Assembly (NCBI RefSeq): GCF_963674635.1
Contig: NZ_OY771475.1
Coordinates: 3,472,001-3,536,000, forward strand
DNA: 64,000 nucleotides
Source: Breoghania sp.
GTDB lineage: Bacteria > Pseudomonadota > Alphaproteobacteria > Rhizobiales > Stappiaceae
Reading direction: 5' to 3'
Part shown: piece after piece, positions 17,446-25,913 of the stretch
Position numbering within the stretch: position 1 is the stretch's first letter
Layout of the letters: every line of letters starts with the position of its first letter
Translations under genes and position numbers: made by a program
The notes under the pieces: model-generated
Database searches by the model: none
Told to the model about the DNA's origin: nothing
The model's input: only the letters and a program-made list of their open reading frames with translations

Positions 17446-18756
17446 ATGGGAAGAGACAAAATGGCTGTCACCGCTGAAATCGAGGCTGCGCCGCCGCAGC
17501 CTGCCGCCGAGTACAAGGACCTCTACGAGGTGGGAGAGATCCCGCCATTGGGTCATGTGCCGAAAAACATGCACGCCTGGGTGATCCGTCGCGACCGTCA
17601 CGGTCCTCCGGAAGAGGCGATGCAGAAGGAGGTCGTGCCGACCTGGGAGATCGGCGATGACGAGGTGCTCGTTCTGGTGATGGCGGCGGGTGTCAACTAC
17701 AACGGCATCTGGGCAGGTCTCGGCGAGCCGATTTCCGTCTTCGACGTCCACAAGCAGCCATTTCATATTGCCGGCTCCGACGCGTCCGGCATCGTTTGGG
17801 CCGTCGGCTCGAAGGTCCGGCGCTGGAAGGTGGGCGACGAGGTCGTGATCCACTGCAATCAGGATGACGGCGACGACGAGGAGTGCAATGGCGGCGATCC
17901 GATGTTCTCCGCCACGCAGCGCATCTGGGGCTACGAGACCCCGGACGGGTCGTTCTCGCAGTTCGCGCGCGTTCAGGCCCGTCAGCTCATGCACCGTCCG
18001 CAGCATCTGAGCTGGGAGGAAAGCGCCTGTTACACGCTGACGCTCGCCACGGCCTATCGCATGCTGTTCGGGCATCGCCCGCATATCCTGCGGCCCGGTG
18101 ACAATGTGCTTGTCTGGGGCGCCTCGGGCGGTCTCGGCGTTTTCGCCGTGCAGCTGTGTGCGGCCGCCGGTGCGAACGCCATCGGCGTCATTTCCGAGGA
18201 AGACAAGACCGATTTCGTCATGAGCCTGGGTGCGAAGGGCGTGATCAATCGCAAGGACTTCAAGTGCTGGGGGCAACTGCCGAAGGTCAATTCCGAGGAG
18301 TACAAGGAATGGTTCTCCGAGGTCCGCAAGTTCGGCAAGGCGATCTGGGAGATCACCGGCAAGGGTGAGAATGTCGATTTCGTCTTCGAGCACCCGGGCG
18401 AGCAGACTTTCCCGGTTTCGACCTTCGTGGTGAAGCGAGGCGGCATGGTTGTCTTCTGTGCGGGAACGACCGGCTTCAACATCACCTTTGATGCGCGCTA
18501 TGTGTGGATGCACCAGAAGCGCATTCAGGGGTCGCATTTCGCCCATCTGAAGCAGGCGGCGGCGGCCAACAAGCTGATGGTGGAACGGCGCATCGATCCG
18601 TGCATGTCGGAGGTCTTTCCCTGGGAACAGATCCCGAAGGCCCACACCAAGATGTGGAAGAACCAGCATCAGCCCGGCAACATGGCAGTTCTGGTCAACT
18701 CGCCGGTGCCGGGTCTGCGCTCCTTCGAGGATGTGCTGGAAGCCACGGGCCAGTAG
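17446..18756 (+). CDS. ccr: Crotonyl-CoA carboxylase/reductase
   Basis: 436-residue medium-chain dehydrogenase-fold enzyme that carboxylates crotonyl-CoA reductively with NADPH to ethylmalonyl-CoA, the committing step of the ethylmalonyl-CoA pathway. Family features are GVNYNGIWAGLGEPISVFD, HIAGSDASGIVW, the nucleotide motif WGASGGLGVFAVQL, and FEHPGEQTFPVSTFVVK. Length agrees with characterised Ccr proteins. Two starts are plausible: ATG 17446 (GGAGAG upstream) and ATG 17461 (GGAAGAG upstream). A palindrome directly follows the stop. The neighbours Ecm and the adenosyltransferase support the pathway. Confidence 0.95.
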   Translation: MGRDKMAVTAEIEAAPPQPAAEYKDLYEVGEIPPLGHVPKNMHAWVIRRDRHGPPEEAMQKEVVPTWEIGDDEVLVLVMAAGVNYNGIWAGLGEPISVFDVHKQPFHIAGSDASGIVWAVGSKVRRWKVGDEVVIHCNQDDGDDEECNGGDPMFSATQRIWGYETPDGSFSQFARVQARQLMHRPQHLSWEESACYTLTLATAYRMLFGHRPHILRPGDNVLVWGASGGLGVFAVQLCAAAGANAIGVISEEDKTDFVMSLGAKGVINRKDFKCWGQLPKVNSEEYKEWFSEVRKFGKAIWEITGKGENVDFVFEHPGEQTFPVSTFVVKRGGMVVFCAGTTGFNITFDARYVWMHQKRIQGSHFAHLKQAAAANKLMVERRIDPCMSEVFPWEQIPKAHTKMWKNQHQPGNMAVLVNSPVPGLRSFEDVLEATGQ

Positions 18757-18774
18757 GCCGGTCGATCGACCGGC
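18757..18774. other. Perfect 18-bp palindrome abutting the ccr stop
   Basis: GCCGGTCGATCGACCGGC begins on the base after the ccr stop codon. It can form a 7-bp stem with a tight loop but has no T-run, so it may stabilise or process mRNA rather than terminate it. Confidence 0.5.
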
Positions 18775-18950
18775 TTGCGATGGAATTCGGGACGGGGGAG
18801 GTGGCCGGTTGCGCTGCCTTCCCCGCTTTCACGTCTGGCGACGGTTTGCTTTGCGCTCACGGACTTTTCGCGGCGGCAAGTCTGGTCTACGGTCCGCGCG
18901 CAAAATGGGCGCCGATTCAGGTGCCGGGCACAGGGGTGGAGACGGTTGCG

Positions 18951-19523
18951 ATGGTGGTACTCAACAAGATCTACACGCGCACGGGCGACGACGGAACAAC
19001 GGCGCTCGGATCCGGTGAGCGCCGGGCCAAGCATGACCTGCGGATCGCCGCCTATGGAACGGTGGATGAGACCAACGCCACGCTCGGCCTCGCGCGCCTG
19101 CACCTTGGCGATCATCCCGAGCTCGATGCCGCGATGGCGCGTATTCAGAACGATCTCTTCGATCTGGGGGCGGATCTGGCAAGTCCGGAAACGGAGGAGC
19201 CGCCTGCCTATGAGCCTCTTCGTGTGACCGACGAACAGGTGAAAAAGCTTGAGGCGGAGATCGACCGTTTGAACGGGGATCTTCAGCCGCTGCGCTCCTT
19301 CGTCCTGCCGGGGGGCACGGCGGCGGCAGCGCATCTGCATCTTTCGCGCACCGTTGCGCGGCGCGCGGAACGGCTGATCGGCGAACTGGCGGAACGCGAG
19401 GCCATCAACGCGGCTGCGCTTCGCTACATGAACCGACTTTCCGACTATTTCTTCGTGGCCGCGCGCTGGGTCAATGACAAGGGGGCGGGCGACGTCCTTT
19501 GGGTGCCCGGAGCGAACCGCTAG
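18951..19523 (+). CDS. pduO: PduO-type cob(I)alamin adenosyltransferase
   Basis: 190-residue ATP:corrinoid adenosyltransferase making adenosylcobalamin, the cofactor of Ecm. It shows the N-terminal ATP-binding motif KIYTRTGDDGTTAL, the GTVDETNATLG helix, FVLPGG, and the family signature RTVARRAERL followed by YMNRLSDYFFVAARW. The start at 18951 gives the usual family length; the frame runs open further upstream but without homology. It is 194 bp downstream of ccr and may be co-transcribed. Its stop codon lies inside the loop and first stem base of the terminator 19509-19538. Confidence 0.93.
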   Translation: MVVLNKIYTRTGDDGTTALGSGERRAKHDLRIAAYGTVDETNATLGLARLHLGDHPELDAAMARIQNDLFDLGADLASPETEEPPAYEPLRVTDEQVKKLEAEIDRLNGDLQPLRSFVLPGGTAAAAHLHLSRTVARRAERLIGELAEREAINAAALRYMNRLSDYFFVAARWVNDKGAGDVLWVPGANR

Positions 19524-19538
19524 GTTCGCTCCTCTTTT
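19509..19538 (+). terminator. Terminator overlapping the adenosyltransferase stop codon
   Basis: GGAGCGAACC-GCTA-GGTTCGCTCC, a 10-bp perfect stem with a four-base loop, followed by TCTTTT. The TAG stop (19521-19523) is in the loop and first base of the 3' arm. Confidence 0.75.
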
Positions 19539-19616
19539 GTATTGGTTATGGGCGAACCGCTAGGTTCGCTCCTATCTTTTAGATTGGTTGTGGGCGAACC
19601 GTCAGGCGCGCTCACG
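19509..19616 (+). repeat. Tandemly repeated terminator hairpin (2.5 copies)
   Basis: Three successive units begin GCGAACC at 19512, 19552 and 19594 (periods 40 and 42). Each has the arm GCGAACC, a GCTAGGTTCGCTCCT-type second arm, a T-rich run and TTGGTT(A/G)TGGG. The third unit is degraded (GCGAACCGTCAGGCGCGCTC). The gene end and its terminator seem to have been duplicated in place. Confidence 0.8.
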
Positions 19617-19726
19617 TCTGCAATGTGGGACGGGAGCAATCTCCTGTCGACCTGGATGGCTTCGATCCCCCAACCCGGCCTTCGACCAGACCTCCCCCTC
19701 GGGTGAGACGATCTTGCGCTTTCCTG

Positions 19727-20461
19727 TCAGGGTCTGATCAGCACCCCGGAACCTGTTGGCATCGTGAGGACAGAGCAGCCCTTGGAGGTGGCGAATTCGT
19801 CCCACATCTCGTGCTGGTCTTCATGCTTGGCAAAGGCGTAGTCATCGATCAGCACAATTGCCGACGGCGACAGGCGATCCCACAGCTCGTTGATAACCGC
19901 CTTCTCAGTTCCCGCATGGTTCAGATCGACAGAGAGATAGGCAATCCGATCAATCGTCACATCCTCCAGCGTCTTAGGCAGTCGACCTCGCACCAGCTTC
20001 GCGTTGGGGAATGGTTCAAAGTTCTTGCTCGCCTGATCATAGCAGTCGAAATACGAACCGTTGCGACGCGCTGTCTCTGTGCTCCCATCGTCCGGAATGC
20101 CATCGAAGGTATCAAAGAGATAAAATGTCTTGGGCACAGTCGCGAAGTTGAGCGCATGGCATATCGTCATGGACAGAAAACCGAGGAAGACCCCGCACTC
20201 AACGAAATCGCCTTCCAGCTTCAGTCCGTGCCGAGCAGCCCAGACAGCAGTGTGAGCGCGCCACCGCACATCCTTGCGTCTGCCACTCCAGGCAATCGCA
20301 TTCCCATCAGCGGCTTGTTGCCATGCCCTGGCAAAATCAGGATTTCGCAAAAATCCGAGGTTCTTTTTGCGCACCGCGAGGTTGTCGGCCTCGTACTCGT
20401 ACGGTTGTGCCTTGGCCTTGCGGCTTTTTCCGCGAAGGGCCCGCCCGATCCCAAATGCCAT
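19727..20461 (-). CDS. TylF/MycF-type SAM-dependent methyltransferase
   Basis: 244-residue class I methyltransferase of the TylF/MycF (macrocin O-methyltransferase-like) group. Visible features are FVECGVFLGFLSM (SAM-binding motif I region), YLFDTFDGIP, and the metal-site region LSVDLNHAGTEKAVINELWDRL with IVLIDDYAF. Such enzymes often modify sugars or secondary metabolites. No glycosyltransferase or biosynthetic cluster lies beside it, so the substrate is unknown. Coding is less GC-biased than the neighbours. ATG 20461 was chosen; another codon at 20476 is in frame. Confidence 0.82.
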   Translation of the reverse strand: MAFGIGRALRGKSRKAKAQPYEYEADNLAVRKKNLGFLRNPDFARAWQQAADGNAIAWSGRRKDVRWRAHTAVWAARHGLKLEGDFVECGVFLGFLSMTICHALNFATVPKTFYLFDTFDGIPDDGSTETARRNGSYFDCYDQASKNFEPFPNAKLVRGRLPKTLEDVTIDRIAYLSVDLNHAGTEKAVINELWDRLSPSAIVLIDDYAFAKHEDQHEMWDEFATSKGCSVLTMPTGSGVLIRP

Positions 20462-20784
20462 AAATGTCACTCGCAATTATTTGAATGCTCTGGTTTGAAA
20501 TATCACTGTCCAGAAAGTGACGCTAGGGCAAGATGCCTTCGTGCATGATCGGACGCCACTGTTACGCAATGCGACGCGAAATCAAAAAACAGGCCCTCGA
20601 CGGCCGACGACCAGTCCGAAAGGCTGGTTTCCGCGATTCAGGGGGCAATCTAGAGGGGCGCTCCAATCGCAAATCCATCGACCTGAGCATTTGTTTGCGC
20701 TGTTGAGGGCTGCGGGGCAGGTTCCGATGTTTCGGATCTACATCGTCCCCCACGATCTTGAGGCCGCTATTGGCCGGCCCGGCC
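20462..20784. other. Intergenic region upstream of the methyltransferase
   Basis: About 320 bases between the methyltransferase start and the CobW stop, both on the reverse strand. It presumably carries the methyltransferase promoter. I see no ORF with coding character, no RNA gene and no clear repeat. Confidence 0.4.
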
Positions 20785-21966
20785 CTATCTGAAATCCCCC
20801 TTGAAACCGGTCACTGCCAGCGGGTTTTCGAGCATGGCGGTTGAATCCGGCGTGTCTGGCTGTGCGGTGTCGGTGAAGGCTGCGAAAAGCCCCTCCACGA
20901 AGCCCTTTGGCATGTCGCGGGTGATGCAGACCAGCCGGGTGCCGTGATCGTCATCTGGCCAGGCGGGCAGCCGTGCGGGTGGGTGGAAGACGTGCTGCAC
21001 CCCATGCAGAACCACCGGATGGTCGGGGTCTTCGGCGATCGCGACGATGCCCTTCAGCCGCAGCAGGTTGGGCCCATGCGCCGAGCGGATCAGATCGAGG
21101 AACATGTCCAGTCCCGCTGCCGGGATCGGCTTGTCGCTTCTCAATGTGAAAGCGCGGATGTGATTGTCGTGGCGGTTCACGTCGTGATGATGATCATGCC
21201 CATGATGATCATGCCCGTGCCCGTGATGATGCGCGTGGCTATGCGAGCCGGCCTTGTCGGCGGCGGCTTCCTCGCCGAGCCAGCGGCGGACATCGGGGAT
21301 TTTCGTGTCGGGATCGTAGAGCCCGCAATTGAGAAGGCTGGCAGGCGTCGCTTCGCCCGCGGCCGCATCCAGCACGGGGGCTGTGGGGTTCAGCCGGTGG
21401 ATACGCTCATGAAGGGCTTCCAGCGCCGCGCGGGATTTCTCGTCTGTCGCAAGATCCGATTTGGTGAGCACCAGCCGGTCGGCAACCGCGACCTGTTTCA
21501 CGGCCTCGGCATGCTGATCCAGGGTCGAGGCGCCGTTGATGGCGTCGATGGTGGTGATCACGCCGTCGAGCCGGTAGCGCATGACGAGGTAGGGATGAAG
21601 CATGACCGCATGCAGAACCGGGGCTGGATCTGCAAGTCCGGTCGTTTCGATCACCACGCGTTTCAGGGCATCGATGCGGCCATTGTCGAGACGGCGGAGC
21701 AGGTCTTCCAGCGTGTTGATGAGATCGCCGCGAATGGTGCAGCACAGGCAGCCTGAGGAGAGTTCGATCACACCCTCATCAGCCGCCTCGACCAGGAGGT
21801 GATCGAGCCCGATATCACCGAACTCGTTGACGATGACAGCCGTATCCTTCATCGCCGGGTCGCTGAGAATGCGGTTCAGCAGCGTGGTCTTGCCGGATCC
21901 GAGAAAGCCGGTGACCACGGTCAGCGGCACGGGTTCGGGTGGTCTCCGGCGAGGCGTGTCATTCAT
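20785..21966 (-). CDS. CobW/COG0523-family GTPase with His-rich insert
   Basis: 393-residue G3E GTPase, a putative metallochaperone. The Walker A motif GFLGSGKT is at residues 20-27, the metal-binding CxCC motif GCLCC at 72-76, and TKSD near 168-171. A very His-rich linker (residues 241-270, many HxH and HGH repeats) is followed by the C-terminal CobW domain. Family members supply Zn, Co or other metals to client enzymes. The client is not specified, but the gene lies 1.8 kb from the nickel-dependent urease operon. It is in line with the downstream end of the carboxypeptidase gene (35-bp gap). Confidence 0.9.
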   Translation of the reverse strand: MNDTPRRRPPEPVPLTVVTGFLGSGKTTLLNRILSDPAMKDTAVIVNEFGDIGLDHLLVEAADEGVIELSSGCLCCTIRGDLINTLEDLLRRLDNGRIDALKRVVIETTGLADPAPVLHAVMLHPYLVMRYRLDGVITTIDAINGASTLDQHAEAVKQVAVADRLVLTKSDLATDEKSRAALEALHERIHRLNPTAPVLDAAAGEATPASLLNCGLYDPDTKIPDVRRWLGEEAAADKAGSHSHAHHHGHGHDHHGHDHHHDVNRHDNHIRAFTLRSDKPIPAAGLDMFLDLIRSAHGPNLLRLKGIVAIAEDPDHPVVLHGVQHVFHPPARLPAWPDDDHGTRLVCITRDMPKGFVEGLFAAFTDTAQPDTPDSTAMLENPLAVTGFKGDFR

Positions 21967-22001
21967 TTTTGAGGCAGATCCGGTTGCGCCCGGACCGCGG
22001 A

Positions 22002-23354
22002 TCAGCGCGGCGCGGGCCTGGGTGTGGGGGTGCCGTCACTGGCGCGCGTCGGCACAGTGACGATGACAGGGACCGCATTCGTATTCGTATCTGCGGGCTG
22101 TGTCGCTGGTCTTGAATCCGGTTTGCCGCGCGGTGGCATGACGATGCCGAACGCGTCGGCGACGTTCTTCGAGGCGTCATCCGCGCTTGGCGCGCTGAGC
22201 GGTACCGCACGTTTGGCGTTCGGATCAATCGCCAATGTGATGCGCACGAGATTGTCGCTGCGGCGCTGTGCGCCGATAAGCCGATCCATCACCACGCCCC
22301 AATCCACCTTCTTGTCGCGCGTCCGGGGGATCGTGGTGTCGGCGCGGGAAGTGGCGATGCCCGCAGCCCGTGTGCGGCCGCTTTCGCGCGCAAAGGCTGT
22401 CCTTACGCCCGGAAGGCCGGAATTGGCCGCGCGCATGGGGGCGGAGCCGGCATAGTCTGCCATGAGCTTTTCAAGCTTGGGCTTGGCGTTGCGCCGACAA
22501 TAGCCGTCGGGCGGCAAGCCCTTGACCGAGCCCGGACGCTTGAGGTTGTCGAGCTTTGGGTGGCTCTTGAACACTCCGCCACCATCGAAGCCCTTCTCGA
22601 TCAGGGCGCTTGCCTTTGCTGCGCGCTCAAGCCCTGAGGCAGCGCCGAAGACGATGGCGACCATGGTGCGCCCGCCGCGCGTGGCGGACACGGCGACATT
22701 GTAGCCGGAATTGCAGACATAGCCGGTTTTCAGCCCGTTCGCGCCCCGCACGCGGCGCAGATATTCGCGGTTCGCGGACCGCAGCAACCGCTTGCCGTAT
22801 TGCACACCCGTATAGCCATAGAGCCTTTTGTATTGCGGAAAGTCGCGCAACAGCGCGCGCGACAGGAGCGCCATGTCATGGACGGACGAATAGTGGTTTG
22901 AGGCGGGCAGGCCGTGCGGATTGACGAAATGCGTGTCGCGCATGCCCAGCTCGCGGGCGGTCTTGTTCATCACGTCGGCAAAACCGGCCTGCGATCCGCC
23001 GATGGTTTCTGCGACCGCGACCGAGATGTCATTGGCCGACTTGACCAGCATGACCTTGAGTGCCGCGTCGAGGCTGAGCGTCGAACCGGCTTTCAGGCCC
23101 ATCTTGCTCGGGGGTTGAGCTGCGGCATGGGCTGAGACCATGACCGGAGATTTCAGCGTGATGCGCCCCTGCTTGATCGCGGAAAAGGCGACATAGGCCG
23201 TCATCAGCTTGGTCAGGGATGCCGGATACCAACGCCGGAACGCTTCATGCTGGTCGATCACTTCGCCGGAACCGACTTCAAAAACCATCCAGGCTGCGAT
23301 CTCGGCATGTGCGGGCCGGGGTATAGCACTCAGGACAAGAACCAGCAGCGCCAT
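22002..23354 (-). CDS. D-alanyl-D-alanine carboxypeptidase (class A LMW PBP)
   Basis: Penicillin-binding serine peptidase that trims the terminal D-Ala of periplasmic peptidoglycan stem peptides. The active-site motifs are in order: ASLTK (SxxK), SAN (SxN) and LKTGYVC (KTG). The N-terminus is a hydrophobic export signal ending PRPAHA. The C-terminal third (after about residue 290) is basic, Pro/Arg-rich and low-complexity, longer than typical DacA-type enzymes. ATG 23354 gives a signal peptide lacking an early positive charge, so an upstream in-frame start (for example TTG 23396, MRHARNS) may be the true one. CobW follows in the same direction. Confidence 0.88.
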   Translation of the reverse strand: MALLVLVLSAIPRPAHAEIAAWMVFEVGSGEVIDQHEAFRRWYPASLTKLMTAYVAFSAIKQGRITLKSPVMVSAHAAAQPPSKMGLKAGSTLSLDAALKVMLVKSANDISVAVAETIGGSQAGFADVMNKTARELGMRDTHFVNPHGLPASNHYSSVHDMALLSRALLRDFPQYKRLYGYTGVQYGKRLLRSANREYLRRVRGANGLKTGYVCNSGYNVAVSATRGGRTMVAIVFGAASGLERAAKASALIEKGFDGGGVFKSHPKLDNLKRPGSVKGLPPDGYCRRNAKPKLEKLMADYAGSAPMRAANSGLPGVRTAFARESGRTRAAGIATSRADTTIPRTRDKKVDWGVVMDRLIGAQRRSDNLVRITLAIDPNAKRAVPLSAPSADDASKNVADAFGIVMPPRGKPDSRPATQPADTNTNAVPVIVTVPTRASDGTPTPRPAPR

Positions 23355-23772
23355 GATCCCGCTCGGAAGGACCGGCGAATTCCGGGCATGTCGCAATCGG
23401 CGTCCGTCTCGCGAATATGCTGAATTGGGCAATGCAACCTCGCCGGTTTTCCTAGCGTCACTGTGGTGGGCATGCCGGATCTTGCGTCTGGTATCCCGCA
23501 TCAATAACCGATCAGGCCCCCGGATTGCAAAGTCTTCGCCGCCGCGATGCCTTCACGGCTGCGCGAACCTTCCCCAGCATATCCGGATGCGCCGTCTGTG
23601 TCGGTACCACCCTATCGACTGAAACGCACAAGAATCGGGCATTTGCCGCAGATCTGGTCAAAGCCTGACGGAGTTGTCACAATTGCGGCGGAAAAACAGG
23701 CGGCTTCGGGATTGGCCCGCGCCTTGCTCGTAAGAAATCTCATCTGCGGCACCACACAGTATTCGGCCCCTC
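23355..23772. other. Divergent intergenic region, carboxypeptidase / urease
   Basis: About 420 bases between the carboxypeptidase (reverse) and ureD (forward). Its first part may belong to the N-terminus of the carboxypeptidase if a longer start is used. It should hold the urease operon promoter, but I could not recognise a sigma-54 or other operator motif. Confidence 0.4.
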
Positions 23773-24648
23773 ATGCTAGCGCCCACCCTCCCAGAGACAC
23801 CAAGCCCGGCAAGCGGCCCCGATGGCAGCACGCTTCAGCGCGCTCGTGGCGTGGCGCATGTGGGGTTCGCGGTTTGCGATGGCAAGACACGGCTTGCGGA
23901 TCTCTATCAGAGCGGTTCGGCCAAGGTGCGCTTGCCACGGGGGAGCGGGGAGCGTCAGGCGGTGCTCCTGAATACCGCAGGCGGCATCGCGGGCGGGGAT
24001 GAACTGGATTATTCCGCCACGTGGGGAGCGGGTGCCAGGGCGACGGTCACCAGTCAGGCGGCGGAGCGGGTCTATCGCAGCCTCGGCGCGGCGGGCCGCG
24101 TCATGAACCGGCTTGAAGTGGGCGAAGGCGCGCAGGCAAGCTGGCTGCCCCAGGATACCATCGTCTTCGATGGCGCAAACCTGCAGCGTCGGCTCGACGT
24201 CGATCTGGCAGGCGGGGCGCGTCTTTGCGCGGTGGAAGCGGTCGTTCTGGGGCGCGCCGCCATGGGGGAGACCGTGAGGCGGGCGCATTTTCGCGATCAC
24301 TGGCGCATCCGACGTGACGGTCGCCTCGTCTATGCCGATGACGTGCGGCTGGTGGGGGATCCCGAAGTGATCCTGGCCGGGCCGGCGACGGGCGATGGGG
24401 CGCGTGCCTTTGCCACCATTCTCGACGTGGCTGAAGGAATTGAAGGCGACGTCGAGCGGGCGAGAGACCTGCTTGAGGCGGCCCGAACGCATCCGCGCGC
24501 CGAAGGGCTTTCATGCGGGGTGAGTGCGTGGAATGGTGTGCTGGTCGTCCGGCTCCTGTCGCGCGATGCGCGCGCCTTGCGCGAGACGATCATGAAATTT
24601 CTGCAGGGCTGGCGCGGTGAGGATCTGCCGCGGGTCTGGTCCTGCTGA
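23773..24648 (+). CDS. ureD: Urease accessory protein UreD
   Basis: 291-residue UreD/UreH, which with UreF and UreG forms the complex that delivers nickel to apo-urease. Recognisable family features are LNTAGGIAGGDELDY near residue 60, TVTSQAAERVYRS, WLPQDTIVFDGANLQR and VEAVVLGRAAMGE. It is the first gene of the operon, 37 bp before ureA. The start has no strong ribosome-binding site. Confidence 0.93.
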   Translation: MLAPTLPETPSPASGPDGSTLQRARGVAHVGFAVCDGKTRLADLYQSGSAKVRLPRGSGERQAVLLNTAGGIAGGDELDYSATWGAGARATVTSQAAERVYRSLGAAGRVMNRLEVGEGAQASWLPQDTIVFDGANLQRRLDVDLAGGARLCAVEAVVLGRAAMGETVRRAHFRDHWRIRRDGRLVYADDVRLVGDPEVILAGPATGDGARAFATILDVAEGIEGDVERARDLLEAARTHPRAEGLSCGVSAWNGVLVVRLLSRDARALRETIMKFLQGWRGEDLPRVWSC

Positions 24649-24685
24649 CAAGACGGGCACGGGTGATGAGAGTTGAGGACCAGGC

Positions 24686-24988
24686 ATGAATCTGACGCCC
24701 AAAGAGAAGGACAAGCTGTTGATCGCCATGGCTGCGATGGTCGCCCGCAGGCGGCTTGAGCGGGGCGTGAAGCTCAATCATCCGGAGGCCATCGCGCTGA
24801 TCTCCGATTTCGTGACCGAGGGTGCGCGCGACGGACGGACGGTGGCCGAACTGATGCGGGACGGGGCGAAGGTCATCACGCGCGACCAGGTGATGGACGG
24901 CGTGGCGGAGATGATCCACGACGTGCAGGTCGAGGCGACGTTTCCCGACGGAACGAAGCTCGTGACGGTTCATGAGCCGATCCGCTGA
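24686..24988 (+). CDS. ureA: Urease gamma subunit
   Basis: 100-residue structural subunit of urease (urea to ammonia plus carbamate), of the separate UreA type found in most bacteria. It starts MNLTPKEKDKLLIAMAA and has the family motifs GVKLNHPEAIALISDF and VQVEATFPDGTKLVTVHEPI. GAGGA lies upstream of the ATG. It is full length. Confidence 0.97.
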   Translation: MNLTPKEKDKLLIAMAAMVARRRLERGVKLNHPEAIALISDFVTEGARDGRTVAELMRDGAKVITRDQVMDGVAEMIHDVQVEATFPDGTKLVTVHEPIR

Positions 24989-25063
24989 GCGGGGCTCAGA
25001 GCCGATTTGCCGGGGCGGCGATCGGCAGCCCTGCGAACGGGACGCAATCGAGGAGTGATCGGG

Positions 25064-25369
25064 ATGATCCCCGGAGAAATATTGCCCGCATCGGGCGAGA
25101 TCGAACTCAATGCCGGTCTGGAGGCGCTGACGCTGGAGGTTGCCAATACAGGAGACCGGCCCGTTCAGGTCGGCAGCCATTATCATTTCGCCGAGACCAA
25201 TCCGGGGCTTTCCTTTGACCGCGAGGCGGCGAAGGGCATGCGGCTCGATATACCGGCGGGAACTGCGGTGCGTTTTGAGCCGGGCCAGACCCGCTCCGTC
25301 ACGCTGGTACCGTTTCGCGGCGCGCGGACCGTTTACGGGTTCAACCAGGCGGTGATGGGAAAACTGTAG
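25064..25369 (+). CDS. ureB: Urease beta subunit
   Basis: 101-residue urease structural subunit. The start is ATG 25064 (MIPGEILPASGEIELNAG) with GAGGAG upstream; the longer frame from 25007 has no homology. It contains the conserved VGSHYHFAETN stretch and RLDIPAGTAVRFEPG. It is 75 bp downstream of ureA and separated from ureC by 544 bp holding a reverse-strand ORF. Confidence 0.97.
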   Translation: MIPGEILPASGEIELNAGLEALTLEVANTGDRPVQVGSHYHFAETNPGLSFDREAAKGMRLDIPAGTAVRFEPGQTRSVTLVPFRGARTVYGFNQAVMGKL

Positions 25370-25385
25370 CGCGGGGCGTCCGGCG

Positions 25386-25682
25386 CTAGGTTCTGTCGGA
25401 TGACGGCGCGGCGACGAGCCCCAGAAACCGGTCGATGGTTTCACCGATGATCGGGTCGCCACCGCCGCGCGCGGCCTCGGTCAGGTCGAATGCAAGCCTG
25501 TCCGCGCCGAAGCCGGGAAGATGGAGTTGGGCTGGTGCGTCGGTCGTCATGCGGTTGAGGGCATCATTTTGGGGGGCCTGGTATTCCGGGCTCAAGGGGC
25601 CACCCGGCGCAATCGCGAGATAGGTGACGGCGACCGCCGCAATGGCAAGAAGAAGCCAAAGTCGTCTCAACGCTCGGGGCAT
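25386..25682 (-). CDS. Putative small membrane-anchored protein antisense in the urease operon
   Basis: 98-residue ORF on the opposite strand between ureB and ureC. The N-terminus MPRALRRLWLLLAIAAVAVTYLA is basic then hydrophobic, consistent with a membrane anchor or signal. The rest is soluble, with no recognised domain. The 544-bp gap it fills is too long for a normal intra-operon spacer, which supports a real gene. The frame extends to 25751, and neither start has a convincing ribosome-binding site. A non-coding alternative remains possible. Confidence 0.5.
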   Translation of the reverse strand: MPRALRRLWLLLAIAAVAVTYLAIAPGGPLSPEYQAPQNDALNRMTTDAPAQLHLPGFGADRLAFDLTEAARGGGDPIIGETIDRFLGLVAAPSSDRT

Positions 25683-25913
25683 GGCTTTGTGTCTCTGTGT
25701 GTCATCGGGCCATGGGAAGCCAGGGGCCGGGGGTAAGTTCGCGGATGGCATATGGGCGGCAAAAGATGGTCAGGGACTGACCGAAGCGGGTTCATTTCTG
25801 GGCAATCTTGAGCCCGCTTTGCCCGAAATATGAATACGCACAGAGGAACGCGGTTGCGGGCGGATCAAGGCCCCTGTGTTCCGGCGCGATGGTTGTGAGA
25901 GGAGCTGTTCCAG

